Shown here piece by piece: positions 6,724-14,672 of a stretch of 25,735 nt of DNA. Source of the stretch: CAUUGB01 sp963544615 (lineage in GTDB: Bacteria > Patescibacteriota > Microgenomatia > UBA1400 > PJMF01); the NCBI GenBank assembly GCA_963544615.1, contig CAUUGB010000011.1, positions 1 through 25,735 on the forward strand. The letters run 5' to 3'. The first letter of the stretch is position 1. Each line of letters opens with the position of its first letter. The position numbers and the translations under genes were made by a program. Below the pieces are notes generated by a model. That model searched no databases. It was not told the DNA's origin and saw nothing but the letters and a program-made list of their open reading frames with translations.

Positions 6724-7504
6724 ATAAACGCACACCATAAGAAGTGTGCTCATCATGCAAATCAACCCCCACCAATACCCCTACCAATTCACCGGCCTGA
6801 TTAAATAAAGGACTGCCAGAATCACCCAAACGATTAGTAGCCTTAAGTTCTATAACTGGCAAAGATTCCAGCTTGACTTCCCCCCAAGCTTGCTGCAGAG
6901 AAATTTCTTTTTCCAATTCACCCACTACTGGATGGCTGACATGTAATTTTGCTTGTTTTTTTGTCCACACAGTTAACTCTTCATCTCTACCTAGTTGAGT
7001 AGCAATGGGCACCTGATATCCCAGCATATTTTGGGACTCAAAATCCTTAAAAGTCCCAAATGCTAATTCACGCTGGGGGTAAACTTCCCAATCATCCAGC
7101 AACTGCCAAGCGAGTTCTTGATTATAAAAATAATAATATCCTGACTCATCGGTAATAATATGAGCCGCGGTCACAATGTGCTGCGCATCAATAATGCCTG
7201 CCATGCCCACAAAACGCAGTTGAGAGGTTAACTGAGTGTCTTTATTGAATAAATTTTGTGAACTTTCTGTGGACAGATTAGCAACCAATTCTGGACTATA
7301 ATAAAGCTCACCTACTAAAAACTTCCTTTCAGGAAGTAAAGCAGTATGCGGAGACAAAACAAAACCCTTTGGTAGTGAGAAGATTAAAAATATCCCCACA
7401 ATTAACAATGTGCCTACCACCACATAAACAAGAAATTGCCAGTATTGTCGATAAAAATAGACAAGTGGTGTTGGAGATGATGAAGTGGATAAACGACGCG
7501 GCAT
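6722..7504 (-). CDS. Membrane-anchored trypsin-like (S1 family) serine protease
   Basis: The 260-residue protein has a short cytoplasmic N-terminus, one membrane helix (about 23-43) and an extracellular protease domain. The catalytic His lies in VTAAHI (His 115) and the nucleophile in LGDSGSPL (Ser 229). Where the catalytic Asp is expected, in the usual DLA-type motif, the sequence reads QRELAFGTF, so the third triad residue would be Glu 146. Activity may be reduced or specialised. There is no PDZ domain, unlike DegP/HtrA. Its ATG directly follows the stop of the S41 protease gene (TAAATG), so the two are translationally coupled and may act together on envelope proteins. Confidence 0.82.
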   Translation of the reverse strand: MPRRLSTSSSPTPLVYFYRQYWQFLVYVVVGTLLIVGIFLIFSLPKGFVLSPHTALLPERKFLVGELYYSPELVANLSTESSQNLFNKDTQLTSQLRFVGMAGIIDAQHIVTAAHIITDESGYYYFYNQELAWQLLDDWEVYPQRELAFGTFKDFESQNMLGYQVPIATQLGRDEELTVWTKKQAKLHVSHPVVGELEKEISLQQAWGEVKLESLPVIELKATNRLGDSGSPLFNQAGELVGVLVGVDLHDEHTSYGVRL

Positions 7505-8752
7505 TTACAATAAATTTACACCTTGTAAATAAACATCATCGCGTCCAGTCTCAGGATCAAAATTATCAACCACTTCTACATCTGGTTTAAGCCCACTACC
7601 ATCTAACCACTGCCCACTAGGAGTCAACCATTTGTTGACAGTAATATTCAGTCCCGCCCCATTTTCCATTTCAAAGCGCTGTTGTACTGTGCCTTTGCCA
7701 AAAGTAGTGGTACCGACAATTTTTACTCCCAATCTATCCCGAAGCGCTCCAGCCACAATTTCTGCAGAAGAAGCACTTCCCTGATTAACCAATACTACCA
7801 GTGGCATGCCAATTAACCGCCCTTTACCAGTAGCCGCATAAGTGCGTTTGCCACTTTTACCTTGTTCTAATAAAATTGCCCCCTCGCTAATAAACTCAGA
7901 AGCCACATGAATGGCTTCAGGTACTAAACCGCCAGGATTGTCACGTAGATCTAAAATCACCCCCGACAAATCTCTCTTCTGAGCAATAATTTGCTCCACC
8001 GCCTCATTCCATTCCTCATAGGTGCGCACTCCAAAGCGTCCCAAACCTAAATAGGCAATTTTTTTGTCTTCCTCTTGGCGAATTTCAAAAACCAAAGAAT
8101 CCATTTTTATTTCTTCGCGCGTAAAAGTAAGGGTAAAGGGCTGATTATTATTATAGTCTTCTCTGAAAAAAGTTACCGTTACCTGAGTGCCTTTTTCCCC
8201 GCGTAAAACTTGCATTATTTTATGTAATGACCAATCATAAGTATCTTCATCCACACCTTTGTCTTCATCTTTAACATGAATAATTAAATCGGCAGCTTGA
8301 ACCCCTTGTCGTTCTGCCGGTCCGCCAGCAACCGGAGACATAACGGCTAATGTTTTATCTTTATAACCCAATTGCACCCCAATACCATAAAAAGCTCCCG
8401 TTAAGTTTTCATTCATAGTTTTTTGCGTATCTGGAGGAATATAAACGGTATAAGGATCCCCTAGTGCTGCTACCATACCCTGAGTTGCTCCTTGCATCAT
8501 CTCGGCAGCATTGAGTTTTTCACTTTGCAAATAATGTTTTTCCAAAAGTTGCCAGGCTTGATAAAACAATCTATTACTCGCCCCAGCAGCTTGGATGTGC
8601 TCCTGAGGCGGTGTGAAAGGTAAACTAATCCCTAGTTGTCCCCCATACACCATCACAATCCAACCAGAAGCTACCCCTAAAGCATAAATAAGCACCACCC
8701 TCACCACCCCGGCGAGATTAATTTTTTTCTTGACAGTAGTATTTTCTGGCAT
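7505..8752 (-). CDS. S41-family C-terminal processing protease (CtpA/Prc type)
   Basis: This protease trims or degrades envelope proteins from their C-termini. From ATG 8752 the product has 415 residues: an N-terminal membrane helix (about 14-38), a helical region, a PDZ domain (about 115-200, GAFYGIGVQLG...GVQAADLIIHV) and the S41 core. The nucleophile motif is GSASSAE (about 325-331) and the Lys partner is in TTFGKGTVQ (Lys 353). LDLRDNPGG is also diagnostic. The start is uncertain. TAGAAT ends 6 bases before an in-frame TTG at 8764, the spacing seen at other genes here, but ATG 8752 gives a more ordinary start. It is coupled to the S1 protease gene downstream. Confidence 0.94.
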   Translation of the reverse strand: MPENTTVKKKINLAGVVRVVLIYALGVASGWIVMVYGGQLGISLPFTPPQEHIQAAGASNRLFYQAWQLLEKHYLQSEKLNAAEMMQGATQGMVAALGDPYTVYIPPDTQKTMNENLTGAFYGIGVQLGYKDKTLAVMSPVAGGPAERQGVQAADLIIHVKDEDKGVDEDTYDWSLHKIMQVLRGEKGTQVTVTFFREDYNNNQPFTLTFTREEIKMDSLVFEIRQEEDKKIAYLGLGRFGVRTYEEWNEAVEQIIAQKRDLSGVILDLRDNPGGLVPEAIHVASEFISEGAILLEQGKSGKRTYAATGKGRLIGMPLVVLVNQGSASSAEIVAGALRDRLGVKIVGTTTFGKGTVQQRFEMENGAGLNITVNKWLTPSGQWLDGSGLKPDVEVVDNFDPETGRDDVYLQGVNLL

Positions 8753-8770
8753 GTTGTAAATCAAAGCATT

Positions 8771-8776
8771 ATTCTA
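8771..8776 (-). promoter_or_regulatory. Candidate -10 box of the protease operon
   Basis: TAGAAT lies in the 33-45 base gap after rpsR and upstream of the S41 gene. It would let the two proteases be transcribed independently of the ribosomal operon. No convincing -35 is seen. Confidence 0.35.
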
Positions 8777-8797
8777 ACACGCCGCAAAGAAAAATAA

Positions 8798-9046
8798 TTA
8801 AATACTTTGCACAAAAGGCAGTAAAGCTAAATGACGAGCTCGTTTAATTTCTACTGCTAATTGCTTTTGCTGTTTAGCAGTCAAACCAGTTTTATCTCGA
8901 CTTAAAATCATCCCCTGACCAGTTAAAAAATTTTTTAGCATCGCCACATCTTTATAACTAAAGACATAATCTTTTTTAACTGCCAATTTATGAATTTTAT
9001 GAACTTTAGGGCGAGATTTTCTTAAAGGTTTTTTACCAATTGCCAT
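8798..9046 (-). CDS. rpsR: Ribosomal protein bS18
   Basis: bS18 binds the platform of the 30S subunit as a pair with bS6. The 82-residue protein has the family length and core: FSYKDVAMLKNFLTGQG, then TGLTAKQQKQLAVEIKRARH and the C-terminal LALLPFV. The N-terminus is basic (KKPLRKSRPKVHKIHK). No paired cysteines for a zinc site are present. It is last in rpsF-ssb-rpsR, 15 bases after ssb, with an AGAAAG ribosome-site-like sequence before the ATG. Confidence 0.96.
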   Translation of the reverse strand: MAIGKKPLRKSRPKVHKIHKLAVKKDYVFSYKDVAMLKNFLTGQGMILSRDKTGLTAKQQKQLAVEIKRARHLALLPFVQSI

Positions 9047-9061
9047 AATTGCTTTCTATCT

Positions 9062-9532
9062 TTAAAAGGGAATATCACTGTCATCTACAGCTTCTTCTTC
9101 TCCACTTACTTCTTGACTATCACTTGCTTCAGGTGCGCTGTCAGCAGCAGGAGTCGTCTCACTATCTTGAGCAGCGCTAAATTGCTCGCTGGCATTTTTA
9201 CTCGTCAACAAAATCATATTTTCTACCACAATTTCGGTAGAGCGACGGGCTTGGCCATCTTTAGTTTGCCAATCACGAGTTTGTAGTCTACCTTCTACAT
9301 AAATTTTATTGCCTTTGTGCAGGAGATTTTTGCAAATTTCTGCTAATTTAGACCAGACTACTAAATTGTGATATTCCACACTACTTTGACGCTCACCAGC
9401 GTCATTGACCCATTCTCTGTTAGTAGCTAAACCAAAGGAACAAACTAAAGTTTGGTTGGGGGTGTAACGACTTTCCGGATCACGAGTTAAATTACCAATT
9501 AACATTACCCTATTCAAAGATCGCGAAGACAT
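9062..9532 (-). CDS. ssb: Single-stranded DNA-binding protein
   Basis: SSB coats single-stranded DNA in replication, repair and recombination. The N-terminal OB-fold covers about residues 1-110 (LNRVMLIGNLTRDPESRYT, VEYHNLVVW, KGNKIYVEGRLQTRDW). An acidic Ser/Glu-rich linker leads to the conserved tail DDSDIPF, which docks partner proteins. At 156 residues it has normal length. It lies between rpsF and rpsR, the classical order, with 15-base gaps on both sides, and has AGAAAGGG before its ATG. Confidence 0.97.
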   Translation of the reverse strand: MSSRSLNRVMLIGNLTRDPESRYTPNQTLVCSFGLATNREWVNDAGERQSSVEYHNLVVWSKLAEICKNLLHKGNKIYVEGRLQTRDWQTKDGQARRSTEIVVENMILLTSKNASEQFSAAQDSETTPAADSAPEASDSQEVSGEEEAVDDSDIPF

Positions 9533-9547
9533 ATGCCCTTTCTGATT

Positions 9548-9868
9548 TTATTTCTTCAATACCAATAAACTACGAATTACCGGTTTTTTCAAATCTAGAC
9601 TCCGAGAGAAATCATTCAATTTATCCCCTGACATCTTAATCAACAAATGAGTGTAAATTGCTTCTGTATAAAGCTTACCATCTTTTTTAATTGCATAAGC
9701 CAGCTTTTTTTTACCCCAATCGGCAGTTTCACTAATCTCACCACCACTTTTACCAATCATGGTAACAATTTCATCATTGAGAGAATTAATTTCGGCAGTG
9801 GTATAACCAGTACCAACTAAATAAGTGAGTTCATACTCACGAAGCGGTGTTTTTATTGCCCCAGACAT
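9548..9868 (-). CDS. rpsF: Ribosomal protein bS6
   Basis: bS6 pairs with bS18 on the 30S platform. The chosen start (MSGAIKTPLREYELTYLV) gives 106 residues and follows GGAAAG by 5 bases. A 9-codon extension to 9895 is possible but unsupported. Family marks are REYELTYLV near the N-terminus, WGKKKLAYAIKKDGKLYTEA in the middle and KKPVIRSLLVLKK at the C-terminus. There is no long acidic tail. It leads the rpsF-ssb-rpsR operon and sits just behind a hairpin that may be the S6:S18 control site. Confidence 0.94.
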   Translation of the reverse strand: MSGAIKTPLREYELTYLVGTGYTTAEINSLNDEIVTMIGKSGGEISETADWGKKKLAYAIKKDGKLYTEAIYTHLLIKMSGDKLNDFSRSLDLKKPVIRSLLVLKK

Positions 9869-9897
9869 ATTTGCTTTCCAAATTACCCATAACACAG

Positions 9898-9946
9898 TTT
9901 AATCATTTCTGGATCTGTGGCTGATTTATACCCACAGATGATTAAA
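9898..9946 (-). promoter_or_regulatory. rpsF leader hairpin, candidate S6:S18 autoregulatory element
   Basis: In the minus-strand RNA, an outer stem TTTAATC (9946-9940) pairs with GATTAAA (9904-9898). An inner 8-base stem ATCTGTGG (9939-9932) pairs with CCACAGAT (9920-9913). The only asymmetry is a 3'-side bulge holding CCAGAA. It lies 29 bases before the rpsF ATG. Many bacteria have an rpsF-leader hairpin with a 3' bulge, usually containing CCG, that binds the S6:S18 pair. Here the bulge reads CCA. The fold and position are seen; binding is inferred. Confidence 0.6.
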
Positions 9947-9956
9947 CATCTTAGGT

Positions 9957-9962
9957 ATTGTA
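9957..9962 (-). promoter_or_regulatory. -10 box of the rpsF-ssb-rpsR operon
   Basis: TACAAT (minus strand) would start transcription near 9950, just before the leader hairpin, so the whole element would be in the mRNA. A -35 is not clear. Confidence 0.45.
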
Positions 9963-10009
9963 CCACAAAACAAGTCGTTTATTCCCACACATGAAGCGTT
10001 ATACAAAAA

Positions 10010-11005
10010 TTAAGACACAGAAATACGCTGTCGTACCAAACCAATTAAGTCTTTAATTTGTTGAGCATTTAAGCGCCCGTCATCGCGCAAAGTAATCTCT
10101 CGCAGTAATTCGCCAGATTCTAAATAAGGATTTTCAATCATTTTTTGAATTTTGATTTCCTCGCGTTTTTGTACACGTTCAATTAAACGCTGTCTTTGTG
10201 AAGTGGTTAATCTGCCATCAGCACGCTCGGCAATCACATTAAGCAAACCAAAAGCATCCATATATTGACTCTCTACATAAGAGCGTACCAACTCCTCCTC
10301 GCGCTGCTGTACTGCTCCTAGCAAATCTTTGCGTTGATTTTCCGACAGCTCACCAGTGGCAATTAACTCCAGTAAATAATTGGCTTTCACCATGGGGTTA
10401 TCAATTTTCTCGCGGATACCAACTTCCTCACGGTTCTGGAGCACCTCAATTAACTCTTTGCGTTGAGAGGGAGTAATTTCTGCTTGAGCTAGAGATTCTA
10501 AAAGAAACCGCGCGGAAAGATTGCGATCAGCAATCATTTTTTTATGACGCTCGTACTCACGCTTTTGCACTTCCCCCACCAAAATGGTAATTTGATCTTT
10601 GGTGAGTCTCCCATCAAAACGTTTACCAATTTCCCGCAACAATTCCAATGAACCTAAATGTTCATTGGCAATCATGCGCCGCAATTTTTCTTCTTCTACT
10701 TTTTGCTCTTCGGTGGTTTTAAACACTTCTCCTCGCGAACCATTTTTTTCTCCAAAACTCATTCCCCCTGAACGAGGTCTAAAATTATTGTTGTCTCTAT
10801 TTCTAAAATTTGCCTGAGGAGGCAGTGGATTTGCTTGTGGTTGTCGATTGGCTGACTCTTCCCGCTGCGGTTTGGGGACAAAAGCACTGCGAGTTTGTTT
10901 GCTGACATCTTGCTTTGCTTGATTTGTCCCCCCAGTGGCAAAACTAGGTGGAGCAATTGGAGGCATTAAATCGTCACTCAGGTTATGATTAAAATTGTCT
11001 GCCAT
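10010..11005 (-). CDS. Five-repeat helical protein with a disordered N-terminus
   Basis: This 331-residue protein matches no family I can name. Residues 1-100 are polar and Pro/Asn/Arg-rich with no membrane helix. From about 106 to 327 there are five imperfect repeats of 43-47 residues (near 106, 151, 194, 237 and 284). The shared pattern is a Met/Ile-rich helix start (KMIENPYLES), then a GELLREI-like helix, then DGRLTTSQR or a short variant, and a closing helix LIERVQKREE. Repeats 1, 4 and 5 carry DGRL; repeats 2 and 3 have shorter turns (AEITPSQR, GELSENQR). The alternating helices suggest a solenoid scaffold. The start is supported by AAGGA 8 bases upstream. It has its own promoter and is divergent from ychF. 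Confidence 0.85.
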   Translation of the reverse strand: MADNFNHNLSDDLMPPIAPPSFATGGTNQAKQDVSKQTRSAFVPKPQREESANRQPQANPLPPQANFRNRDNNNFRPRSGGMSFGEKNGSRGEVFKTTEEQKVEEEKLRRMIANEHLGSLELLREIGKRFDGRLTKDQITILVGEVQKREYERHKKMIADRNLSARFLLESLAQAEITPSQRKELIEVLQNREEVGIREKIDNPMVKANYLLELIATGELSENQRKDLLGAVQQREEELVRSYVESQYMDAFGLLNVIAERADGRLTTSQRQRLIERVQKREEIKIQKMIENPYLESGELLREITLRDDGRLNAQQIKDLIGLVRQRISVS

Positions 11006-11042
11006 ACAAAAAATCCTTAATTATTCATCTTTTAATCTCACC

Positions 11043-11072
11043 ATTATACACTAAGCTGGTTTTTTTTGGCAA
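11043..11072 (-). promoter_or_regulatory. Promoter of the repeat-protein gene
   Basis: On the minus strand, TTGCCA (11072-11067), an 18-base spacer and TATAAT (11048-11043) predict a start near 11036 and a leader of about 30 bases containing the AAGGA ribosome site. Confidence 0.6.
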
Positions 11073-11122
11073 GCGGTGGGCAAGGTAAAATCATGCTTCC
11101 TCTAGCTATTAATTAACTTTGT

Positions 11123-11128
11123 TATAAT
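11123..11128 (+). promoter_or_regulatory. -10 box of ychF
   Basis: TATAAT ends exactly 6 bases before ATG 11135, with no ribosome site between. The ychF mRNA is predicted to be leaderless. No -35 is obvious. Confidence 0.5.
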
Positions 11129-11134
11129 ACTGCC

Positions 11135-12223
11135 ATGTCACTTTCTATAGGAATTGTGGGACTGCCTAATGTGGGCAAATCTACTCTTTTTAATGCCTTG
11201 CTCAAACAAAATTTGGCCTTAGCAGCTAATTATCCTTTTGCCACTATTGAACCCAACATTGGAATTGCGAGTGTGCCAGACGAGCGCTTAAAAACTCTAG
11301 CCACTATTGTTCATACTCAAGTTATCAAACCTGCTACCATTGAATTTGTGGATATTGCTGGTTTAGTTAAAGGTGCCAGCAAGGGAGAAGGCCTGGGCAA
11401 TAAATTTCTCGCTCATATTCGCTCTTGTCAAGCTATTGTTCAGGTGCTGCGGGCTTTTAAAGATGAGCAAATTATCCGTGAACAAGCAGTTAACCCCGAG
11501 GCTGACCTAGCTACAATTCGCTTAGAGCTTTGCTTGGCAGATTTGGCAACTTTAGACAAACAATCACCACCTAAGGGCAGTGTCAGCGACGCTGATAAAA
11601 AGCGCTATGCTCTGGTGCAACAATTCCAGCAATGCTTGCAAGCAGCCAAACCACTTAACAGTTTGCCACTAGAAAGCATAGAAGGAGCTGCTCAATTAGC
11701 CAAAGAACTTAACTTATTAACCGCCAAAAAGGAAATTTTTGTCCTCAATGTGAGCGAAGCCCAATTAGCAACTAGAGCCACTCTGCAACAAACATGGGCA
11801 AAAAAACTCGCAGTCAACCCAGCACAAATTATTATTGTGGCCGCCAAGCTAGAAGCTGAATTAGCCACTCTCTCACCTGATGAACAAAAATTATTCCTTG
11901 AGGAATTAGGGGTAAAAGAGAGTGGTTTAGACCAACTGGCACGGGTAGCTTATCAAACCCTAAATTTACAAAGCTTCCTCACCGCTGGTTCTCTAGAAGT
12001 GAGGGCTTGGACCATTGCTAAGGGCACCAACGCCATCGATGCAGCTGGAGTAATTCATACTGATTTTATCAATAAATTTATCAAGGCTAAAATTTGTACC
12101 TTTGACGACTTTGTTACCTATGGTGGTTGGAAAACAGCAGCTAGTGCTGGCAAGATTAGATTTGAAGGTAAAGACTATATCATGCAACCCCAAGATGTGG
12201 TGGAATTTATTCTCCAAAATTAA
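11135..12223 (+). CDS. ychF: Obg-like ATPase YchF
   Basis: YchF is a ribosome-associated P-loop ATPase of the Obg/TRAFAC class linked to translation and stress responses. At 362 residues it has full length. The P-loop is GLPNVGKST (about 9-17). The switch II region is DIAGLVKGASKGEGLGNKFL. The fourth nucleotide motif reads LNVSE, the altered NxxE form that explains the family's preference for ATP. A coiled-coil insertion (about 130-190) and a C-terminal TGS domain (about 280-362, ending QPQDVVEFILQN) are present. It converges on recR with a 26-base gap and no clear terminator. Confidence 0.97.
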   Translation: MSLSIGIVGLPNVGKSTLFNALLKQNLALAANYPFATIEPNIGIASVPDERLKTLATIVHTQVIKPATIEFVDIAGLVKGASKGEGLGNKFLAHIRSCQAIVQVLRAFKDEQIIREQAVNPEADLATIRLELCLADLATLDKQSPPKGSVSDADKKRYALVQQFQQCLQAAKPLNSLPLESIEGAAQLAKELNLLTAKKEIFVLNVSEAQLATRATLQQTWAKKLAVNPAQIIIVAAKLEAELATLSPDEQKLFLEELGVKESGLDQLARVAYQTLNLQSFLTAGSLEVRAWTIAKGTNAIDAAGVIHTDFINKFIKAKICTFDDFVTYGGWKTAASAGKIRFEGKDYIMQPQDVVEFILQN

Positions 12224-12249
12224 GTAATATCAACACTAATATCAATAGA

Positions 12250-12852
12250 TTATACTTTCGTTCTGCCTTCCAAAGCACGAATTAAAGTTAAACTATCAGC
12301 ATACTCAATGTCAGCACCAATGGGCAAACCATGACCAATGCGGCTAATTACCAATTGACTAGCTTTATTTTGCTGACGCAGTAATTCGGTTAAATACATG
12401 GCAGTTGCTTCTCCCTCCATGGTGGGATTAGTAGCTAAAATAATTTCCCGCACTCCATCCAGCCTTTTGAGTAAATCACGCAAATAAATTTCATCAGGCC
12501 CAATGTGATTTAGTGGGTCAATACAACCATGTAAAACGTGATATAGCCCCTGATATTTTTCGCTATTTTCAATTGCTAGCAAATCCAAGGGTTGCTCTAC
12601 CACACAAATTTTACTGCGATCCCGAGAGGTGTCTGCACAAATATGGCAAAGGTTAGTCTCACTAATTTGATGGCACACCCCGCACAAACAAGTTTCTTTT
12701 TTTAAGGCTAACAAACGGGACGCAAAGTCCTCCAATTCATTTTGTGGATGATGTAAAAGATAAAACACCAATCTTTTGGCAGAACGTGGTCCAATTCCAG
12801 GTAATTGCTCAAATTTTTCTGCTAATCTAGTCACTACTTTAGGCAGATGCAT
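12250..12852 (-). CDS. recR: Recombination mediator RecR
   Basis: RecR works with RecO, and with RecF where present, to load RecA on SSB-coated DNA. The ATG at 12852 gives 200 residues, the usual size; an upstream TTG at 12873 would lie inside tmk. The helix-hairpin-helix region is LPGIGPRSAKRL. The four zinc cysteines are in CGVC and CHIC (about 57, 60, 69, 72). The Toprim domain starts ICVVEQPLD and includes ATNPTMEGEATA. Only two bases separate the tmk stop from this ATG, with an AGGA site inside the tmk end, so the genes are coupled. Confidence 0.96.
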   Translation of the reverse strand: MHLPKVVTRLAEKFEQLPGIGPRSAKRLVFYLLHHPQNELEDFASRLLALKKETCLCGVCHQISETNLCHICADTSRDRSKICVVEQPLDLLAIENSEKYQGLYHVLHGCIDPLNHIGPDEIYLRDLLKRLDGVREIILATNPTMEGEATAMYLTELLRQQNKASQLVISRIGHGLPIGADIEYADSLTLIRALEGRTKV

Positions 12853-12854
12853 AA

Positions 12855-13508
12855 TTATTTTTCCTGCCCACAAAGCTGTTGGACAAGTTTGTTTACTTGC
12901 TGGTGAATTTCTGTTAGAGAGCGCGCCCCATCAATTAATACAAAACGTTTTTCTTGAGGCTGTTTTTGCAAAAGTGACAAATAACCTTGGCGAACTTGCT
13001 GATGAAATTTTTCTCCTGCTTGTTCTAAGCGATCTAAGCTGCGCCTAGAAATGCGTCCAAAACCAACTTCAACCGGCACATCTAAAATAAAGGTTAAATT
13101 GGGTCGGCGACCAAGGGTAGCAATATCATTGAGTTGTTCCACCAAAGCTGTGCCCATTTGTCGCACCATACCTTGGTAAACCACACTACTATCAATCGAC
13201 CTATCCATCAATACAATTTTCCCAGCTTTAAGCGCTGGTAATACCACTTGAGTATATACCTGTGCTCTAGCTGCTTGATACAAAAGTAACTCCGTTAAAG
13301 CCGCCATTTGTTCATTTTCGGGTGAAAGAATAATCGCTCTAATTTGCTCAGCAATTTGCGTACTCCCTGGTTCTCTAGCAATTAACACTTGATAACCCGC
13401 TTTTTCTAAACTAGCTGCCAAAAGCTTAACTTGAGTAGTTTTACCTGCTCCCTCACCTCCTTCAAAAGTAATTAAATAGCCAGTTGATTTTACTTGGTTT
13501 TTTCTCAT
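12855..13508 (-). CDS. tmk: Thymidylate kinase
   Basis: Tmk phosphorylates dTMP to dTDP, the last specific step before dTTP. The 217-residue protein shows the P-loop FEGGEGAGKTTQ (about 15-26), the DRX-type motif DRSIDSSVVYQG and the REPGSTQIAEQIR substrate segment. It heads the tmk-recR operon. A well-spaced promoter (TTGGCA, 17 bases, TATAAA) ends 8 bases before the ATG. It is divergent from dut, also a thymidylate-supply gene, across 165 bases. Confidence 0.96.
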   Translation of the reverse strand: MRKNQVKSTGYLITFEGGEGAGKTTQVKLLAASLEKAGYQVLIAREPGSTQIAEQIRAIILSPENEQMAALTELLLYQAARAQVYTQVVLPALKAGKIVLMDRSIDSSVVYQGMVRQMGTALVEQLNDIATLGRRPNLTFILDVPVEVGFGRISRRSLDRLEQAGEKFHQQVRQGYLSLLQKQPQEKRFVLIDGARSLTEIHQQVNKLVQQLCGQEK

Positions 13509-13516
13509 CGCTGTCG

Positions 13517-13545
13517 TTTATATCATTAATTGTTTTTTTTGCCAA
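13517..13545 (-). promoter_or_regulatory. Promoter of tmk-recR
   Basis: On the minus strand, TTGGCA (13545-13540), a 17-base spacer and TATAAA (13522-13517) lie 8 bases before ATG 13508. The transcript should start at or next to the start codon. Confidence 0.6.
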
Positions 13546-13661
13546 GCAAATTAATGTTGGGGAAAACTATTATTAAAGAGTTAATAGTTCCTATAATATT
13601 TATAGTCATAACCTATAAAAATATTTTTCTCACGTGAATATCTTGGGGAAAGTAGTAATGA

Positions 13662-13667
13662 TATAAT
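13662..13667 (+). promoter_or_regulatory. -10 box of dut
   Basis: TATAAT ends exactly 6 bases before ATG 13674, with no ribosome-binding site. No well-spaced -35 is seen. Confidence 0.5.
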
Positions 13668-13673
13668 CATGCT

Positions 13674-14108
13674 ATGGAAAAAGTTGTCGTTAAATTCAAA
13701 AAACTTCACCCACAAGCTACCCCACCTCGCTATCACAGCAGTGAAGCAGCGGGTTGTGACTTAGCTACGCTAGAAAATCTAGTCATTCAACCGGGAGAAG
13801 TACAAATGGTATCTTTAGGTTTTGCGATGGATATTCCTCAAGGCTATTGGCTAATGATTGTTGCCCGCAGTTCACTTTACAAGAAAGGTCTCAAACTAGC
13901 TAATGGGGTAGGAGTAGTTGATAGCGATTATCGCGGACCTAAAGACGAATATCGCCTCCTACTACATAATTTTACCTCCCAAGTTGTCACTGTCAGTAAG
14001 GGAGAACGCCTTGCCCAGGCAGTTTTAATGCCCCAATTAACCATGTCATTCCAAGAAGTTGACACCCTGACCGCTCCCAGCCGCGGTGGGTTTGGTTCTA
14101 GTGGTTAA
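13674..14108 (+). CDS. dut: dUTP diphosphatase (trimeric dUTPase)
   Basis: Dut hydrolyses dUTP to dUMP, keeping uracil out of DNA and supplying dTMP precursor. All five family motifs are present in the 144 residues: EAAGCDLAT (24-32), ARSSLYKKGL (64-73), NGVGVVDSDYRG (77-88), KGERLAQAVLMP (109-120) and the C-terminal SRGGFGSSG (136-144). It is probably a homotrimer. Its stop is 8 bases from the stop of the convergent reductase gene. Confidence 0.96.
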   Translation: MEKVVVKFKKLHPQATPPRYHSSEAAGCDLATLENLVIQPGEVQMVSLGFAMDIPQGYWLMIVARSSLYKKGLKLANGVGVVDSDYRGPKDEYRLLLHNFTSQVVTVSKGERLAQAVLMPQLTMSFQEVDTLTAPSRGGFGSSG

Positions 14109-14116
14109 AGAAAATT

Positions 14117-14653
14117 TTAGCGCTTTAAGTGCCAAACGTAAGTTTGTGAGCTCAACTTAATAACTTCTAACACCTGATAGCGCTGCAACTGAGATAAATC
14201 TGGAAATAGTCTGAGTCCACTCCCAAAAACAATTGGCTCAATGCTTAAATAAAGCTCGTCCACCCAGTCATGACTTAAAAATTTTTGATAAACACTGGCT
14301 CCACCACAAAGTGCCAACTGCGGCAATTGTTTTTGCCGCAAGAAGTCCAATACTTGTGGTTCACTACGACCAGCGGTAAGATAAAGTCCACCTTTGTCAC
14401 CAGGGTGATATTGACTTAAATCTTGTCCACCTGGATAACTGGTTTGCTGAGTTAACATAATGGTGGTACGCTCTGGCAAAGGTTTGCCAATAGTAGCAAA
14501 AGTAGTCTGTCCCATCATCATCACCCCAATTTCTTTAGTTTTTTGCGCAAAAAAGTGTCGGTCAGCTTCACTTGTCCAAGAAGTAGAAATTTGCTGCCGC
14601 TCTTGAGCAATAAAACCATCTAAACTTTGTGCGGCAATTAAAATTATCTTCAT
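14117..14653 (-). CDS. Dihydrofolate reductase-family protein (DHFR / RibD-C fold)
   Basis: The 178-residue protein has the DHFR-like fold. The start is MKIILIAAQSLDGFIA, with MMMGQTTFATIG in the NADPH-binding region and LCGGASVYQKFL as the second dinucleotide-binding loop. The ending LSIEPIVFGSGLRLF is typical of the RibD C-terminal group. The neighbours tmk and dut make a folate/thymidylate role likely, but motifs alone do not separate true DHFR from a pyrimidine reductase. AAGG lies 9 bases before the ATG. It follows the two-helix membrane protein gene by 19 bases and is probably co-transcribed with it. Confidence 0.85.
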   Translation of the reverse strand: MKIILIAAQSLDGFIAQERQQISTSWTSEADRHFFAQKTKEIGVMMMGQTTFATIGKPLPERTTIMLTQQTSYPGGQDLSQYHPGDKGGLYLTAGRSEPQVLDFLRQKQLPQLALCGGASVYQKFLSHDWVDELYLSIEPIVFGSGLRLFPDLSQLQRYQVLEVIKLSSQTYVWHLKR

Positions 14654-14672
14654 GAAAACTGACCTTAATATT

